Positions 1 through 8,707 of a stretch of DNA of 64,000 nucleotides are shown here, piece after piece; position 1 is the first letter of the stretch; each line of letters begins with the position of its first letter. Origin of the DNA: Cytophagaceae bacterium ABcell3 (GTDB taxonomy: Bacteria; Bacteroidota; Bacteroidia; Cytophagales; Cytophagaceae). The stretch covers positions 248,001 through 312,000 of the forward strand of contig CP133159.1 in assembly GCA_030913385.1 (NCBI GenBank), in the 5' to 3' direction. The notes under the pieces are model-generated. The model ran no database searches, had not been told where the DNA came from, and saw only the letters and a program-made list of their open reading frames with translations. Position numbers and translations under genes: made by a program.

Positions 1-580
1 ATTGCTTCTAGCGCCTATGCCAACAGCTTCTACTTCACAAATTCTTGGAAACAACGAATGTTTTGAACCTTATACGTCAAACATCTATACACGCCGTGTG
101 CTTTCAGGTGAATTTGTTGTAGTTAACAAACACCTAATGAAAGACCTGATCAAGGTAGGCTTGTGGAATGATAAGATGAAAAATAAGCTTATTGAAGCGA
201 ACGGATCTGTACAAAACATTCCTGAGATCCCACAGCATATAAAAGACCTTTATAAGACAGTCTGGGAAATCAAGCAGAAAACACTTATAGACATGGCGGC
301 TGACAGAGGTGCTTATATTTGTCAAAGCCAAAGCCTTAACGTACATATACAAGATCCGAACTTTGGAAAGCTTACCTCTATGCACTTCTACGCATGGAAG
401 AGAGGCCTTAAAACAGGTATGTACTATCTGAGGACAAAAGCAGCAGCAGACGCTATTAAGTTTACTGTTGAAAAGCAATCCAAGGCTTCGCTTAAGGCAA
501 TGCAAGCAAAGGACAAAAACATGAGCGACATGAGCTGCTCACTGGACAATCCAGAGGGCTGTGAGTCATGTAGCGGCTAA
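1..580 (+). CDS. nrdA: ribonucleoside-diphosphate reductase large (alpha) subunit, C-terminal part
   Basis: Reduces ribonucleotides to deoxyribonucleotides with the small R2 subunit. Only the last ~192 residues are in the window; the reading frame is open to the left edge, so the true start is outside. Seen: the class I signature around [19 protein letters not shown] near the left edge, the block [17 protein letters not shown] about 60 residues before the end, and a C-terminal CESC pair that matches the swinging-arm cysteines that re-reduce the active site. This fits class Ia/Ib enzymes rather than class II or III. A long hairpin follows the stop codon. The gene encoding R2 is not visible here. 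Confidence 0.95.
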   Translation, partial: LLLAPMPTASTSQILGNNECFEPYTSNIYTRRVLSGEFVVVNKHLMKDLIKVGLWNDKMKNKLIEANGSVQNIPEIPQHIKDLYKTVWEIKQKTLIDMAADRGAYICQSQSLNVHIQDPNFGKLTSMHFYAWKRGLKTGMYYLRTKAAADAIKFTVEKQSKASLKAMQAKDKNMSDMSCSLDNPEGCESCSG

Positions 581-592
581 AAACAAACATAC

Positions 593-644
593 TTTACAAG
601 GGAATTCGAAACGGGCCTAAATCCCGTTTCGAAACACTTGTAAA
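593..644. terminator. long two-part hairpin downstream of nrdA
   Basis: TTTACAAG (593-600) pairs with CTTGTAAA (637-644), and TTCGAAACGGG (605-615) pairs with CCCGTTTCGAA (623-633). The two perfect stems of 8 and 11 bp are separated by a small 4/3-base internal loop, and the apical loop is 7 bases. No T-run follows, so it may act as a 3' end stabiliser or a non-canonical terminator instead of an intrinsic one. The rest of 645-799 holds nothing recognisable. Confidence 0.55.
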
Positions 645-799
645 AGACAATCTATCATTCAAAGTTACTGCTGACTTTTGATCAGTAATACCCTTCCCAA
701 TTCTCTCTTTCATACAAAACTTTCTAGGCGGCAAATGACATCAAAATAACGATATGTGTATGCAACTACATTGACTTAATTCACCACTATAAGTACATT

Positions 800-1348
800 T
801 TACCTCTTCTCAAAAGTTAATGTGGTTTTTGCTGCGTTTCTACTACTGCTGCCTGATGCACCTATTCTTCTAAAAAAACTTTCATTGGTTAAAACCATCC
901 TAGAATTTCGAAGTTCTAAAATATTATAAGTGCCAAATGCGCCAAGGTTGATTCCGGTCTTGTTTCTTGTATTATTCGTCCACGACCAATACTCTTGGGA
1001 TTCCTCAGTTCCCATATCATCAACTATTTTATAAGTAAACTTGCCATCTTGGCTTATACTTAAAGTCATTACCAACGGATAATGGTAAATGTCACTATTT
1101 CCATTTACAATACTTGTTTCTGTGACCATAGTCCCGTTAAAGGAGGATATATAGCGCCTAGAACCGCCTGCGCTTTCAGATTCATCTACAGACTCCATTC
1201 CTGTTAATACCCAGTCACCAGTAATTCTTGCATCTCTTGAACGAAGCGAAACTAAAGGGTCGTCTTCTCCTTTTTTACAACTGGTGCAACTAAAGATTGC
1301 CACTAAAAATAAGATTAGCGACAAAGAAAGGTTTACTAGATTTTTCAT
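800..1348 (-). CDS. lipocalin-like lipoprotein, function unknown
   Basis: 182 residues. The start MKNLVNLSLSLILFLVAIFSC is a hydrophobic signal followed by SCTSCKK, so a lipoprotein signal peptide is likely, with Cys21 or Cys24 as the lipidated residue. After a short linker, the motif ITGDWVLTGMESV resembles the opening strand of small Bacteroidota lipocalin-like (DUF5004/lipocalin_4 type) domains, which often read 'GxWxl'. The remainder is rich in short beta-strand-like segments and Ser/Asn. It is transcribed away from the carotenoid cluster and has no operon partner. The family assignment is by pattern only; the role is not known. Confidence 0.6.
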   Translation of the reverse strand: MKNLVNLSLSLILFLVAIFSCTSCKKGEDDPLVSLRSRDARITGDWVLTGMESVDESESAGGSRRYISSFNGTMVTETSIVNGNSDIYHYPLVMTLSISQDGKFTYKIVDDMGTEESQEYWSWTNNTRNKTGINLGAFGTYNILELRNSRMVLTNESFFRRIGASGSSSRNAAKTTLTFEKR

Positions 1349-1373
1349 TTTTTTAGTATAAAGTTTAACACAA

Positions 1374-1381
1374 CAAATCTA
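1374..1381 (-). promoter_or_regulatory. possible -7 box for the lipocalin-like lipoprotein gene
   Basis: CAAATCTA, read on the minus strand as TAGATTTG, fits the Bacteroidota -7 consensus TAnnTTTG and lies 26 bases upstream of the ATG. No convincing -33 element is at the usual spacing, so this is weak. Confidence 0.35.
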
Positions 1382-1731
1382 GCAATCAATCCTTGCATTT
1401 CCTTGTCTAATCTTAAGTATTTCCCCATCTATCCAATGAGCGTAGTTTAAAAAAAGATAGACCAGACAGCCCTAATACTATCTATAGGTTTTAATAAAAT
1501 AAGGGGAATGAACCTACTAACTGAAGATACCAAAGAAAGAGGCTTTAGCACCCTTTAGCACTATAGTATATTAAATGTCAATTAATATTAAACATACTTA
1601 AATACACAAAACAAACAATACACAAATAGAAAGATACTATTAACAAATAAGTTATAATAAAAACAGATGTATAATCAAATACAATACCTAAACATATTGT
1701 TTAACATCTTCACAAAAATATTAAACAATAA

Positions 1732-1762
1732 TTTGCAATATTCGTTACATAGAATATATTTG
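1732..1762 (+). promoter_or_regulatory. promoter of the ECF sigma / carotenoid operon
   Basis: TTTG (1732-1735), a 19-base spacer, then TATATTTG (1755-1762). Both boxes and the spacing match the primary-sigma promoter of Bacteroidota (TTTG-N19-21-TAnnTTTG). The ATG of the sigma gene is 23 bases downstream of the -7 box. Confidence 0.7.
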
Positions 1763-1785
1763 TATATACATTAAATATTAAAACA

Positions 1786-2301
1786 ATGAACACGGCTGAA
1801 TTCACATATAGTTTACAAGAGGCTATAGGAAACTTAAAACCTGCAGCTTATAAGCTGACTAAAAACACCGAAGAGGCCAATGACCTATTACAGGAAACAT
1901 ACTTGAGGGCATATGATCAGAAAAACAAGTTTTTAAAAGGCTCAAACCTAAATGCTTGGATCTACACCATTATGAAAAATATCTTTATTAACAATTACCA
2001 AAGAATGGTAAGAAGAAAAACATTCTTGGACACAACTGAGTTACAGTTCTTTGTCAATAACCCTGGTAGGGAAGAGAAAAAGCGTGACACATATTATGAA
2101 AGTCTAACAGGTAGTGAGTTACGAAAGGCTCTCAAGAAATTAAATAAAGACCAAAGAGTTCCATTCATCATGCATTTCACCGGCTACAAGTATTATGAAA
2201 TAGCGGAGAGCTTACAAATCCCGTTAGGCACAGTGAAAACAAGGATTCGTAATGCCCGGAAAAACCTCCAGGTATATTTAAAGGAATATCAATACAATTA
2301 A
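1786..2301 (+). CDS. ECF-type RNA polymerase sigma factor
   Basis: 171 residues, the usual ECF size. Region 2 is at about residues 10-80 (LKPAAYKLTKNTEEANDLLQ, then AWIYTIMKNIFINNYQR), and region 4 is at about 115-165 with the helix-turn-helix YYEIAESLQIPLGTVKTRI. No anti-sigma gene is adjacent. It ends 8 bases before crtI and has its own well-formed promoter, so it is co-transcribed with the pigment genes. By analogy with other bacteria where ECF factors drive carotenoid genes under light or oxidative stress, it may regulate this operon, but here the operon promoter looks like a primary-sigma type, so its targets are inferred only. Confidence 0.85.
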   Translation: MNTAEFTYSLQEAIGNLKPAAYKLTKNTEEANDLLQETYLRAYDQKNKFLKGSNLNAWIYTIMKNIFINNYQRMVRRKTFLDTTELQFFVNNPGREEKKRDTYYESLTGSELRKALKKLNKDQRVPFIMHFTGYKYYEIAESLQIPLGTVKTRIRNARKNLQVYLKEYQYN

Positions 2302-2309
2302 TCATACCA

Positions 2310-3788
2310 ATGAAAACAGCACTGATTATAGGCACAGGTCTCGGGGGATTATCCACAGCCCTAAGACTTACAACGCATGGTTACAAAGTAACGATGGTGG
2401 AAAAATACCATAAACCAGGCGGAAGACTTAATCAGTTAGAGAGCAAAGGCTTTAAATTTGATATGGGGCCTTCATTCTTTAGCATGAGCTATGAGTTTGA
2501 AGAACTTTTCAAATCTTGTAATATAAAAAACCCTTTGTCCTTTCAAGAGCTGGATCCACTATATGCTGTAAACTTTGAGGGCAATCCCAAGGCATATCTC
2601 ATTCATAAAAACTTGGACAAGCTGGCAGAAGAGTTTGCAGAAATTGAGCCTAACTTCAAAAAAAATGCCCAAAGGTATTTACAAGCTGCAAAAGAAATAT
2701 TTCATGACACAGAACACCGGGTTATTAAAAGAAACTTTTCCAACAAACTAGATTACCTAAAGTCTTTAACTGGTGTCCCATTAAAACATGGCCCAAAACT
2801 ATTCAGGACCATGTGGAAGGAACTGGAAAGCCACTTTAGTTCTGAAGAAGTGAAAATAATATTTTCTTTGGTAGCTTTTTTCCTTGGCTCAACCCCCTTT
2901 GACACTCCTGCTGTATACAGCCTTCTAAACTATACAGAGTTACAACATGACGGCTACTGGAAAGTAAAAGGCGGTATGTACAAAATAACAGAAGAGCTGG
3001 TAAAGGTACTAGAGGAAAGAAAGGTGGAAATACACTATAATACTGAGATAAAAGGAATAGATATCAAAAACAATGCGATATCAAACTTTATAGATCAAAA
3101 CGGTAAAAGGTGGAAAGCGGACGTATATGTAACAAATTCAGATGCGGCAGCTTTCCGGGGCAAAATACTTGGCCGCAAAAAATATGAGGAGAAAAAACTG
3201 GACAAGATGCATTGGACACTTGCCCCCTTCACCATATACTTAGGGGTTAAAGGCAAAATCCCCAACCTGCATCACCACAACTACTTTCTAGGGAATAACT
3301 TTAAAGCATATTCGGACACGATATTCAAGACTTCTGTTGCACCTGAAAAGCCTTACTATTATGTAAATGTAAGCTCCAAGTCAGAACCGTCTTGCGCACC
3401 ACCTGACTGTGAAAACTTATTTATTTTATGCCCAGTCCCAGACAAAAGATTTAAGAGCAACTGGACAGATCGTGAAGCATTAGCAAATAATATCATTGCC
3501 GATCTTTCAAAAAGAATATCTTATGATCTGAAAGAAAACACCATCACCCAAACCATATTAGACCCATGTGACTGGGAAGAAAAATTTAACCTTTATAAAG
3601 GAAGCGGGTTAGGACTTGCACATGACATGAGCCAGGTAGGAGGCTTTAGACCTGCAAACAAAGATGAAGAATTAAAAAACCTGTATTATACAGGAGCCTC
3701 TACAGTTCCCGGGACAGGTTTACCCATAGTTGTAATCAGTTCAAGACTTGCCACAGAAAGAATCCTAAAAGACCATGGAACTATATAG
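2310..3788 (+). CDS. crtI: phytoene desaturase (CrtI type)
   Basis: 492 residues, normal for bacterial CrtI. It desaturates phytoene to lycopene using FAD. The N-terminus carries the Rossmann FAD motif ALIIGTGLGGLSTALRL followed by the GGRLNQLESKGFKFDMGPS block typical of this amine-oxidase family. The C-terminal FAD contact region is GLGLAHDMSQVGGFRP, followed by NLYYTGASTVPGTGLPIVV, the family signature that closes the protein. The start is the ATG eight bases after the sigma stop. Its 3' end overlaps crtB by 14 bases, suggesting translational coupling. The number of desaturation steps cannot be read from sequence; a lycopene product is inferred from the cyclase downstream. Confidence 0.95.
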   Translation: MKTALIIGTGLGGLSTALRLTTHGYKVTMVEKYHKPGGRLNQLESKGFKFDMGPSFFSMSYEFEELFKSCNIKNPLSFQELDPLYAVNFEGNPKAYLIHKNLDKLAEEFAEIEPNFKKNAQRYLQAAKEIFHDTEHRVIKRNFSNKLDYLKSLTGVPLKHGPKLFRTMWKELESHFSSEEVKIIFSLVAFFLGSTPFDTPAVYSLLNYTELQHDGYWKVKGGMYKITEELVKVLEERKVEIHYNTEIKGIDIKNNAISNFIDQNGKRWKADVYVTNSDAAAFRGKILGRKKYEEKKLDKMHWTLAPFTIYLGVKGKIPNLHHHNYFLGNNFKAYSDTIFKTSVAPEKPYYYVNVSSKSEPSCAPPDCENLFILCPVPDKRFKSNWTDREALANNIIADLSKRISYDLKENTITQTILDPCDWEEKFNLYKGSGLGLAHDMSQVGGFRPANKDEELKNLYYTGASTVPGTGLPIVVISSRLATERILKDHGTI

Positions 3789-4599
3789 CAACACATCTTT
3801 CAAATGCAGCAAGCTAATAACGGTTAGCTACAGCACCTCCTTTTCTTTAGGAATAAAAACATTGGACAAACGGTTTCATGAACCCATTTACGGGATTTAT
3901 GGTTTTGTAAGGTACGCAGACGAAATAGTAGATACTTTTCATGATTTTGACAAAAAAGAACTACTAGATAAGTTTTCAAATGATACATTCGAAGCTATAA
4001 AAACAGGCATTAGCCTAAACCCTGTTTTACAATCTTTCCAACTAGTAGTAAATAAGTATGATATTAGCGATGAGCTAATAAATGCGTTTTTAAGAAGCAT
4101 GTCCATGGATCTATACAACCAGTCATATCAGCATAACCTCTATAATGAATATATTTACGGCTCTGCAGAGGTCGTTGGATTAATGTGTTTAAAAGTATTT
4201 GCCGAAGGCGATCAACAAACCTATGATAGCCTCAAACCTTATGCACAAAAACTAGGTGCTGCATTTCAAAAGGTAAACTTCTTACGGGACATGAAAAGCG
4301 ACTTTCAAGAAAGAGGGCGGGTCTACTTTCCTAACATAAGCTTTAACCAGTTCACCGTTCACGAAAAGCAAAAAATTGAAAACGATATAAGAAAAGACTT
4401 TGAAGAAGCACTTATAGGAATAAAACAACTACCACAAGGAGCAAGAAAAGGTGTATATCTGGCATATGTTTACTATTGGACACTTTTCAGAAAAATAAGG
4501 AACATGCCTCCGGCAAAAATTTTAAACGAACGCGTTAGAATACCAGATAACATGAAGTTTATTCTATTATTAAAGTCTTACATTAAACACAGTTTTTGA
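3775..4599 (+). CDS. crtB: phytoene synthase
   Basis: 274 residues. It condenses two geranylgeranyl diphosphates into phytoene. The two Asp-rich metal-diphosphate sites are visible: YADEIVDTF at about residues 43-51, and NFLRDMKSDFQERGRVYFP at about 168-186, which is the most diagnostic motif of the squalene/phytoene synthase family. The start lies inside the end of crtI, and the stop overlaps the next gene by four bases (ATGA-like coupling). It is slightly shorter than proteobacterial CrtB, which is usual in Bacteroidota. Confidence 0.95.
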   Translation: MELYSNTSFKCSKLITVSYSTSFSLGIKTLDKRFHEPIYGIYGFVRYADEIVDTFHDFDKKELLDKFSNDTFEAIKTGISLNPVLQSFQLVVNKYDISDELINAFLRSMSMDLYNQSYQHNLYNEYIYGSAEVVGLMCLKVFAEGDQQTYDSLKPYAQKLGAAFQKVNFLRDMKSDFQERGRVYFPNISFNQFTVHEKQKIENDIRKDFEEALIGIKQLPQGARKGVYLAYVYYWTLFRKIRNMPPAKILNERVRIPDNMKFILLLKSYIKHSF

Positions 4600-5111
4600 A
4601 CCATATGCAGTTCCTCACACCCATATTAATGTTTTTCATACTAGGAGCACAGGGTACAAACCTGGAAGTAGTACGGAGCAATTTCTATAAAGCCATAGAA
4701 GATGAACAGGTAACAAAAGACTTACTTGCCAGCTTAGATAATGTAACCGAGAAAGAGCCGGCTTTATTAGCTTACAAAGGCGCAGCAGAGGCTTTGATGG
4801 CTAAACATGTGTTTAACCCATATTCGAAATTGAAATACTTGTCAAGGTCAAAAAAAACGTTGGAAACCGCCGTGGACATAAGCCCACAAGATGCCGAAAT
4901 AAGGTTTTTAAGGTTTTCAATCGAACATTTTTTGCCATCCTTTCTTGGATATAGCAATAATCTGGAAGAAGACAAAAAAGCGATTCTTGAGAACCTGGGA
5001 AAACACTATGCGAGAGACAGGGACCTTGTAAAAAATGTGGCAGAATTTATGATACAATCAGAAAGGTGTACCGAAGAAGAAGTCATGGCATTTAAAGAAT
5101 ACTTAAATTAA
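4596..5111 (+). CDS. small exported protein of the carotenoid operon, function unknown
   Basis: 171 residues with an N-terminal hydrophobic segment (QFLTPILMFFILGAQG) that looks like a signal peptide or anchor. The remainder is helical and acidic, with an ALLAYKGAAEALMAKH stretch and a KKTLETAVDISPQDAEIRFLR stretch reminiscent of TPR-like helical hairpins. No enzyme motif is visible. It overlaps crtB by 4 bases and touches the cyclase start by one base, so it is made with the pathway. I recall proteins of this kind in Bacteroidota carotenoid clusters, but I know of no assigned function. A role in assembling or holding the membrane enzymes is only a guess. Confidence 0.75.
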   Translation: MNHMQFLTPILMFFILGAQGTNLEVVRSNFYKAIEDEQVTKDLLASLDNVTEKEPALLAYKGAAEALMAKHVFNPYSKLKYLSRSKKTLETAVDISPQDAEIRFLRFSIEHFLPSFLGYSNNLEEDKKAILENLGKHYARDRDLVKNVAEFMIQSERCTEEEVMAFKEYLN

Positions 5112-5815
5112 TGCTTACTTATCTACTTTTAAATATCGGCTCCATTGCATACCCCCTACACGCTTCTTTTGACAAAAGGGTCAGAGTAGATAAACAGTGG
5201 AGACATATTTTTCCAGCCATTCTTTCTACGGCCGCAGTCTTTATCATATGGGACATCATTTTTACCCACAAAGGAGTATGGCAATTTAACCATGACTATA
5301 CATTAGGTATAGACATAGTAAACCTCCCACTGGAGGAATGGATGTTCTTTTTTACCATACCTTATGCATGTATATTTATATATGAAGTAATCAGGTATTA
5401 CTTTGGGAACAAAAGACTTAATTACCATTCAGGCAAAATCACTGTGATCCTAGTGGTAAGCCTTTTAATTTGTGGCATTTATAATTTCGACAAATTATAT
5501 ACACTAGTAGTTTCACTCTTTACCGCAGCAGTATTGTTAGTACATTACTATAGGTTTGGAGAAAAACATTTGCGGCTTTTCTACATTGCTTACCTATTCC
5601 ATCTTATACCATTTTTTCTGGTAAATGGCATCCTTACCGCCCTTCCAGTAGTAATTTATAACGAGTCAGAAAAAATTTCATTTAGGTTGTGGACCATTCC
5701 TTTAGAAGACAGTATTTATTCCATGGCTTTGTTGTTAATGAACATTACAGTTTATGAAATATTAAAAGAGAAATTTCAAAACCATAAGGTAAACGAACCT
5801 GTTAACGCCATATGA
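5111..5815 (+). CDS. crtY: lycopene beta-cyclase, fused CrtYc-CrtYd type
   Basis: 234 residues with six or seven predicted membrane helices. It cyclises lycopene ends to beta-ionone rings in the membrane. Both halves of the duplicated lycopene cyclase domain are visible: NLPLEEWMFFFTIP near residue 75 and LWTIPLEDSIYSM near residue 195, each with the conserved Pro-Leu-Glu-(Glu/Asp) core. In actinobacteria the halves are separate genes (crtYc, crtYd); here they are fused as in other Bacteroidota. The start shares one base with the upstream stop, and the end overlaps ispH in an ATGA junction, so coupling is tight. Confidence 0.9.
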   Translation: MLTYLLLNIGSIAYPLHASFDKRVRVDKQWRHIFPAILSTAAVFIIWDIIFTHKGVWQFNHDYTLGIDIVNLPLEEWMFFFTIPYACIFIYEVIRYYFGNKRLNYHSGKITVILVVSLLICGIYNFDKLYTLVVSLFTAAVLLVHYYRFGEKHLRLFYIAYLFHLIPFFLVNGILTALPVVIYNESEKISFRLWTIPLEDSIYSMALLLMNITVYEILKEKFQNHKVNEPVNAI

Positions 5816-6654
5816 ATGTAAATGTTACCATAGATCAAAATTCAGGCTTTTGCTTTGGCGTCATATACGCTATAGAAATGGCAGAGTCTATATTAGACGA
5901 AGAAGGCAAGCTGTATTGCCTTGGTGATATTGTACATAATGAACAGGAGATTGAACGGCTGAAAGAAAAAGGCTTACGGATCATTGACCATAAAGACTTA
6001 CAGGACTTACACAATCAAAAAGTGCTAATCCGTGCGCATGGCGAACCTGCTAGCACTTACCAGTTGGCGTTAAAAAATAATCTTGAACTCATTGATGCCT
6101 CATGCCCAGTAGTATTGAAATTACAAAACAGGATAAAGAGTAGCTATGATTCAGGAGAAACAATATATATATACGGGAAAAAAGGACATGCTGAAGTTAT
6201 TGGGCTACAGTCTCAAACAAACAATACAGCCATCGTCTTTGAAAATTTAAGCGAGCTTGATTTAGACTCGCTACCCAATAATATGTCCGTGTTCAGCCAA
6301 ACGACAAAAAGTACAGATAAATTTTACGCAATAAAGGACGAGCTAAAATCCATTAATCCGAACATAAATTTTAATGACACAATTTGCCGGCAGGTTTCAA
6401 ATAGAGACAAAGACCTGAGAGACTTTGCCTTAAAACATGACAAAATAGTTTTTGTATCTGGAACCAAGTCCTCAAATGGCAAAGTACTGTACAATGTATG
6501 TAAGACCAATAACCCAAATACTTACTTTGTAACATCACCAGACGAAATAGACAAAAGTGTATTTAGAGAAAACGACAACATAGGAATATGCGGGGCAACT
6601 TCGACACCAAGGTGGTTAATGGAGCAAATAAAGAAAAAAATTCTGAGCTTCTAA
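5812..6654 (+). CDS. ispH: 4-hydroxy-3-methylbut-2-enyl diphosphate reductase
   Basis: 280 residues. It is the last enzyme of the non-mevalonate (MEP) pathway and releases IPP and DMAPP, the C5 units for carotenoids. It uses a [4Fe-4S] cluster; the three cysteine ligands are visible as Cys14 (SGFCFGV), Cys98 (DASCPVV) and Cys192 (DTICRQVSNRD). The acid catalyst Glu128 is in GKKGHAEVIGL, and the C-terminal GATSTPRWL block is standard. Its place inside the pigment operon links precursor supply to pigment production. It overlaps the cyclase by 4 bases and the ketolase frame by up to 67 bases. Confidence 0.95.
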   Translation: MNVNVTIDQNSGFCFGVIYAIEMAESILDEEGKLYCLGDIVHNEQEIERLKEKGLRIIDHKDLQDLHNQKVLIRAHGEPASTYQLALKNNLELIDASCPVVLKLQNRIKSSYDSGETIYIYGKKGHAEVIGLQSQTNNTAIVFENLSELDLDSLPNNMSVFSQTTKSTDKFYAIKDELKSINPNINFNDTICRQVSNRDKDLRDFALKHDKIVFVSGTKSSNGKVLYNVCKTNNPNTYFVTSPDEIDKSVFRENDNIGICGATSTPRWLMEQIKKKILSF

Positions 6655-7325
6655 ACAACAATGTATACCCACACAAAGGGGTAATCATAGGAACTATCAT
6701 CATTTTCCTATGGCTAGCTTCGCTTACATTTTTTCTTAATATCGATATAGAAACACCATTAATTATTGCAGGAATACTCCTTCAAACGTATCTATATACA
6801 GGCATTTTTATTACAGCGCATGATGCAATGCATGGAACTGTTTCAAGGAACAGCACGATCAATACTGCAATAGGCAAGCTTTGTACCTTACTATTTGCCT
6901 TCAACAACTACAACAAGCTATACCATAAACACCACTTACACCATAAGCATCCAGCTACAGAAGAAGATCCTGATTATCACAACGGAAAGTTTTTGGCATG
7001 GTATTTTAGTTTCTTAAAGCAATACATTTCCATATGGCAAATCATATTTATGGCCATAACATATAATGTTTTAAAATACTTCTTCACCGAAATCAATGTA
7101 CTGCTCTTTTGGGCACTTCCTTCTGTTTTGAGCACCTTCCAATTGTTTTACTTCGGGACCTATTTGCCTCACAAGGGTGCTCATGACATAAAAAATGCAC
7201 ACAAAGCCAGAAGTCAGAACAAAAATCACACATTAGCTTTATTAACTTGCTATTTTTTTGGATACCACTACGAACACCACGATAAGCCATACGTACCTTG
7301 GTGGCAACTGTATAAAACCAGATAA
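6588..7325 (+). CDS. crtW: beta-carotene ketolase-like membrane di-iron enzyme (CrtW type)
   Basis: Up to 245 residues. The three histidine clusters of the CrtW/fatty-acid-desaturase fold are present: HDAMHG (78-83), HKHHLHH (113-119) and YHYEHH (226-231), the last followed by a PWWQL ending typical of CrtW ketolases rather than the much shorter CrtZ hydroxylases. Four hydrophobic segments flank them. It should add 4-keto groups to beta-carotene rings. The ATG at 6588 overlaps ispH by 67 bases; an in-frame GTG at 6612 is an alternative, and the first ~28 residues look unlike the family, so the true start is uncertain. No crtZ gene is in the window. Confidence 0.85.
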   Translation: MRGNFDTKVVNGANKEKNSELLNNNVYPHKGVIIGTIIIFLWLASLTFFLNIDIETPLIIAGILLQTYLYTGIFITAHDAMHGTVSRNSTINTAIGKLCTLLFAFNNYNKLYHKHHLHHKHPATEEDPDYHNGKFLAWYFSFLKQYISIWQIIFMAITYNVLKYFFTEINVLLFWALPSVLSTFQLFYFGTYLPHKGAHDIKNAHKARSQNKNHTLALLTCYFFGYHYEHHDKPYVPWWQLYKTR

Positions 7326-7474
7326 GCGTCACAGGCAGGCTAAGCATTATAGCCAGTTTCAAACAATTTTTTTAAATAAACATTAAACATGAATTACGTT
7401 TTTTTCGTAAATAGTGTACTTTTATAGGTAATTTTTGTAGCTAACCATTGTAAATTAAAGAAGCCCAAGACAGT

Positions 7475-8698
7475 ATGCCTGGTATTAATACAGAAAGTAG
7501 TAACAGAACATCTTCCCTCATAGTCCTTTCCACATTATTTTTTATGTGGGGGTTCATAACTGTAATTAACCTAATGCTAATCGACGAGCTCATGCTAGCC
7601 TTTGAGCTTGATCTCACCGAAATGCTCATAATAAACCTAGCCTTTTTTGGCACTTATTTCATTATCTCAGTGCCAGCCGGTAAGTTAATAAACAACATAG
7701 GTTATAAAAATGGTATCATATCAGGGGTTATTCTAGCAGGTATCGGTTGTATGCTTTATTATCCAGCGGCAGAAGAAAGGTCCTATCCTTTGGTTTTGCT
7801 CTCAACTTTTGTCTTGGCATCTGGTATAACAATATTGCAAGTCGGCGCCAACCCTTATGTAGTGCTCATAAGCAGAAGGGGTACTGAAGCAAGTCGCTTA
7901 ACACTTGTCCAGGCCTTTAATGCTTTAGGAACTGTACTAGCTTCACTATTAGCCATAGGTCTGTTTTACAACCTTGCCGATTATAGCCCTCAGGCACACG
8001 AGGCTATGAGTCCTGAAGAAATTAAACGATCCGCTGCGAATTACGTTCAACTGCCCTATTTGATAATGGGGGCCGTAATGTTTTTATTAGCGTTACTCAT
8101 TGGCTTTAGTAAACTTCCAAAGGTAATTACCCATGAGATGGAACCACTGGTAAAAGAACCGGAGGATGGGCCACGAAGATTTGTACTCCAATTCCCACAT
8201 TTAGTATTAGGCGCAGTAGCCATATTCGCTTATGTAGGTGCTGAAGTAACATTAGGGACTTATATAACACGTGCAGCAGAAGACTTAGCCAAATATTACT
8301 GGGGAGGTGCCATGGCCGGCAGGTTTTTAGGGGCATTTTTACTAATGAGCTTTAGCCCTAGAAAACTTATAGGGGTATTTTCGACCATTGCAGCTTTGTT
8401 AGTGCTGACCTACATTCTTAGCGGCCCTGCAACAGATCCATCACTATGGCCAATCATTGCAGTAGGACTTTTTAATTCAATCTTATTCCCATGCATATTT
8501 GCTATGGGTATTCACGGCCTTGGAAAGTTTTCCGAAGAAGGTTCTTCAATTTTAATTATGTCTATAGTTGGAGGCGCGGTAATCCCTTTTATATTCTTCA
8601 ACATAGAATCAACAACCGCCGCATTCTTCCTTCCTATCCTTTGCTACCTATATATTAGTTATTACGGCTTTAAAGGCTCTATTTATAAGAATAAGTAA
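7475..8698 (+). CDS. FHS-family sugar transporter (FucP/GluP-like MFS)
   Basis: 407 residues with about twelve hydrophobic helices. It is a proton-coupled sugar uptake permease of the major facilitator superfamily. Family marks seen: FFMWGFITVINLMLI in helix 1, GTYFIISVPAGKLINNIGYK between helices 2 and 3, and the FHS signature LQVGANPYVVLI followed by SRLTLVQAFNALGT. The closest known types transport fucose or glucose/galactose; the exact sugar cannot be decided. It stands alone, with a good terminator just downstream, and its start is an ATG after a non-coding gap of 149 bases. Confidence 0.88.
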   Translation: MPGINTESSNRTSSLIVLSTLFFMWGFITVINLMLIDELMLAFELDLTEMLIINLAFFGTYFIISVPAGKLINNIGYKNGIISGVILAGIGCMLYYPAAEERSYPLVLLSTFVLASGITILQVGANPYVVLISRRGTEASRLTLVQAFNALGTVLASLLAIGLFYNLADYSPQAHEAMSPEEIKRSAANYVQLPYLIMGAVMFLLALLIGFSKLPKVITHEMEPLVKEPEDGPRRFVLQFPHLVLGAVAIFAYVGAEVTLGTYITRAAEDLAKYYWGGAMAGRFLGAFLLMSFSPRKLIGVFSTIAALLVLTYILSGPATDPSLWPIIAVGLFNSILFPCIFAMGIHGLGKFSEEGSSILIMSIVGGAVIPFIFFNIESTTAAFFLPILCYLYISYYGFKGSIYKNK

Positions 8699-8707
8699 AA
8701 TTATAAC

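Larger units (their letters stand above)
1349..1785. other. AT-rich divergent intergenic region
   Basis: 437 bases between the minus-strand lipoprotein and the plus-strand sigma factor. It is very AT-rich, has no coding potential that I can support, and carries outward-facing promoter candidates at both ends (1374-1381 minus, 1732-1762 plus). The middle part shows no repeat or RNA gene. Confidence 0.5.

Noticed and set aside
6588-7325. Assignment as beta-carotene hydroxylase CrtZ or a fatty acid desaturase
   Set aside because: CrtZ is ~160 residues with a different His pattern; the HDAMHG start and the PWWQL ending after the last His box fit CrtW better.
7391-7440. Promoter for the sugar transporter (TAATTTTTG)
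   Set aside because: One base too long between TA and TTTG and no -33 box at the right spacing.
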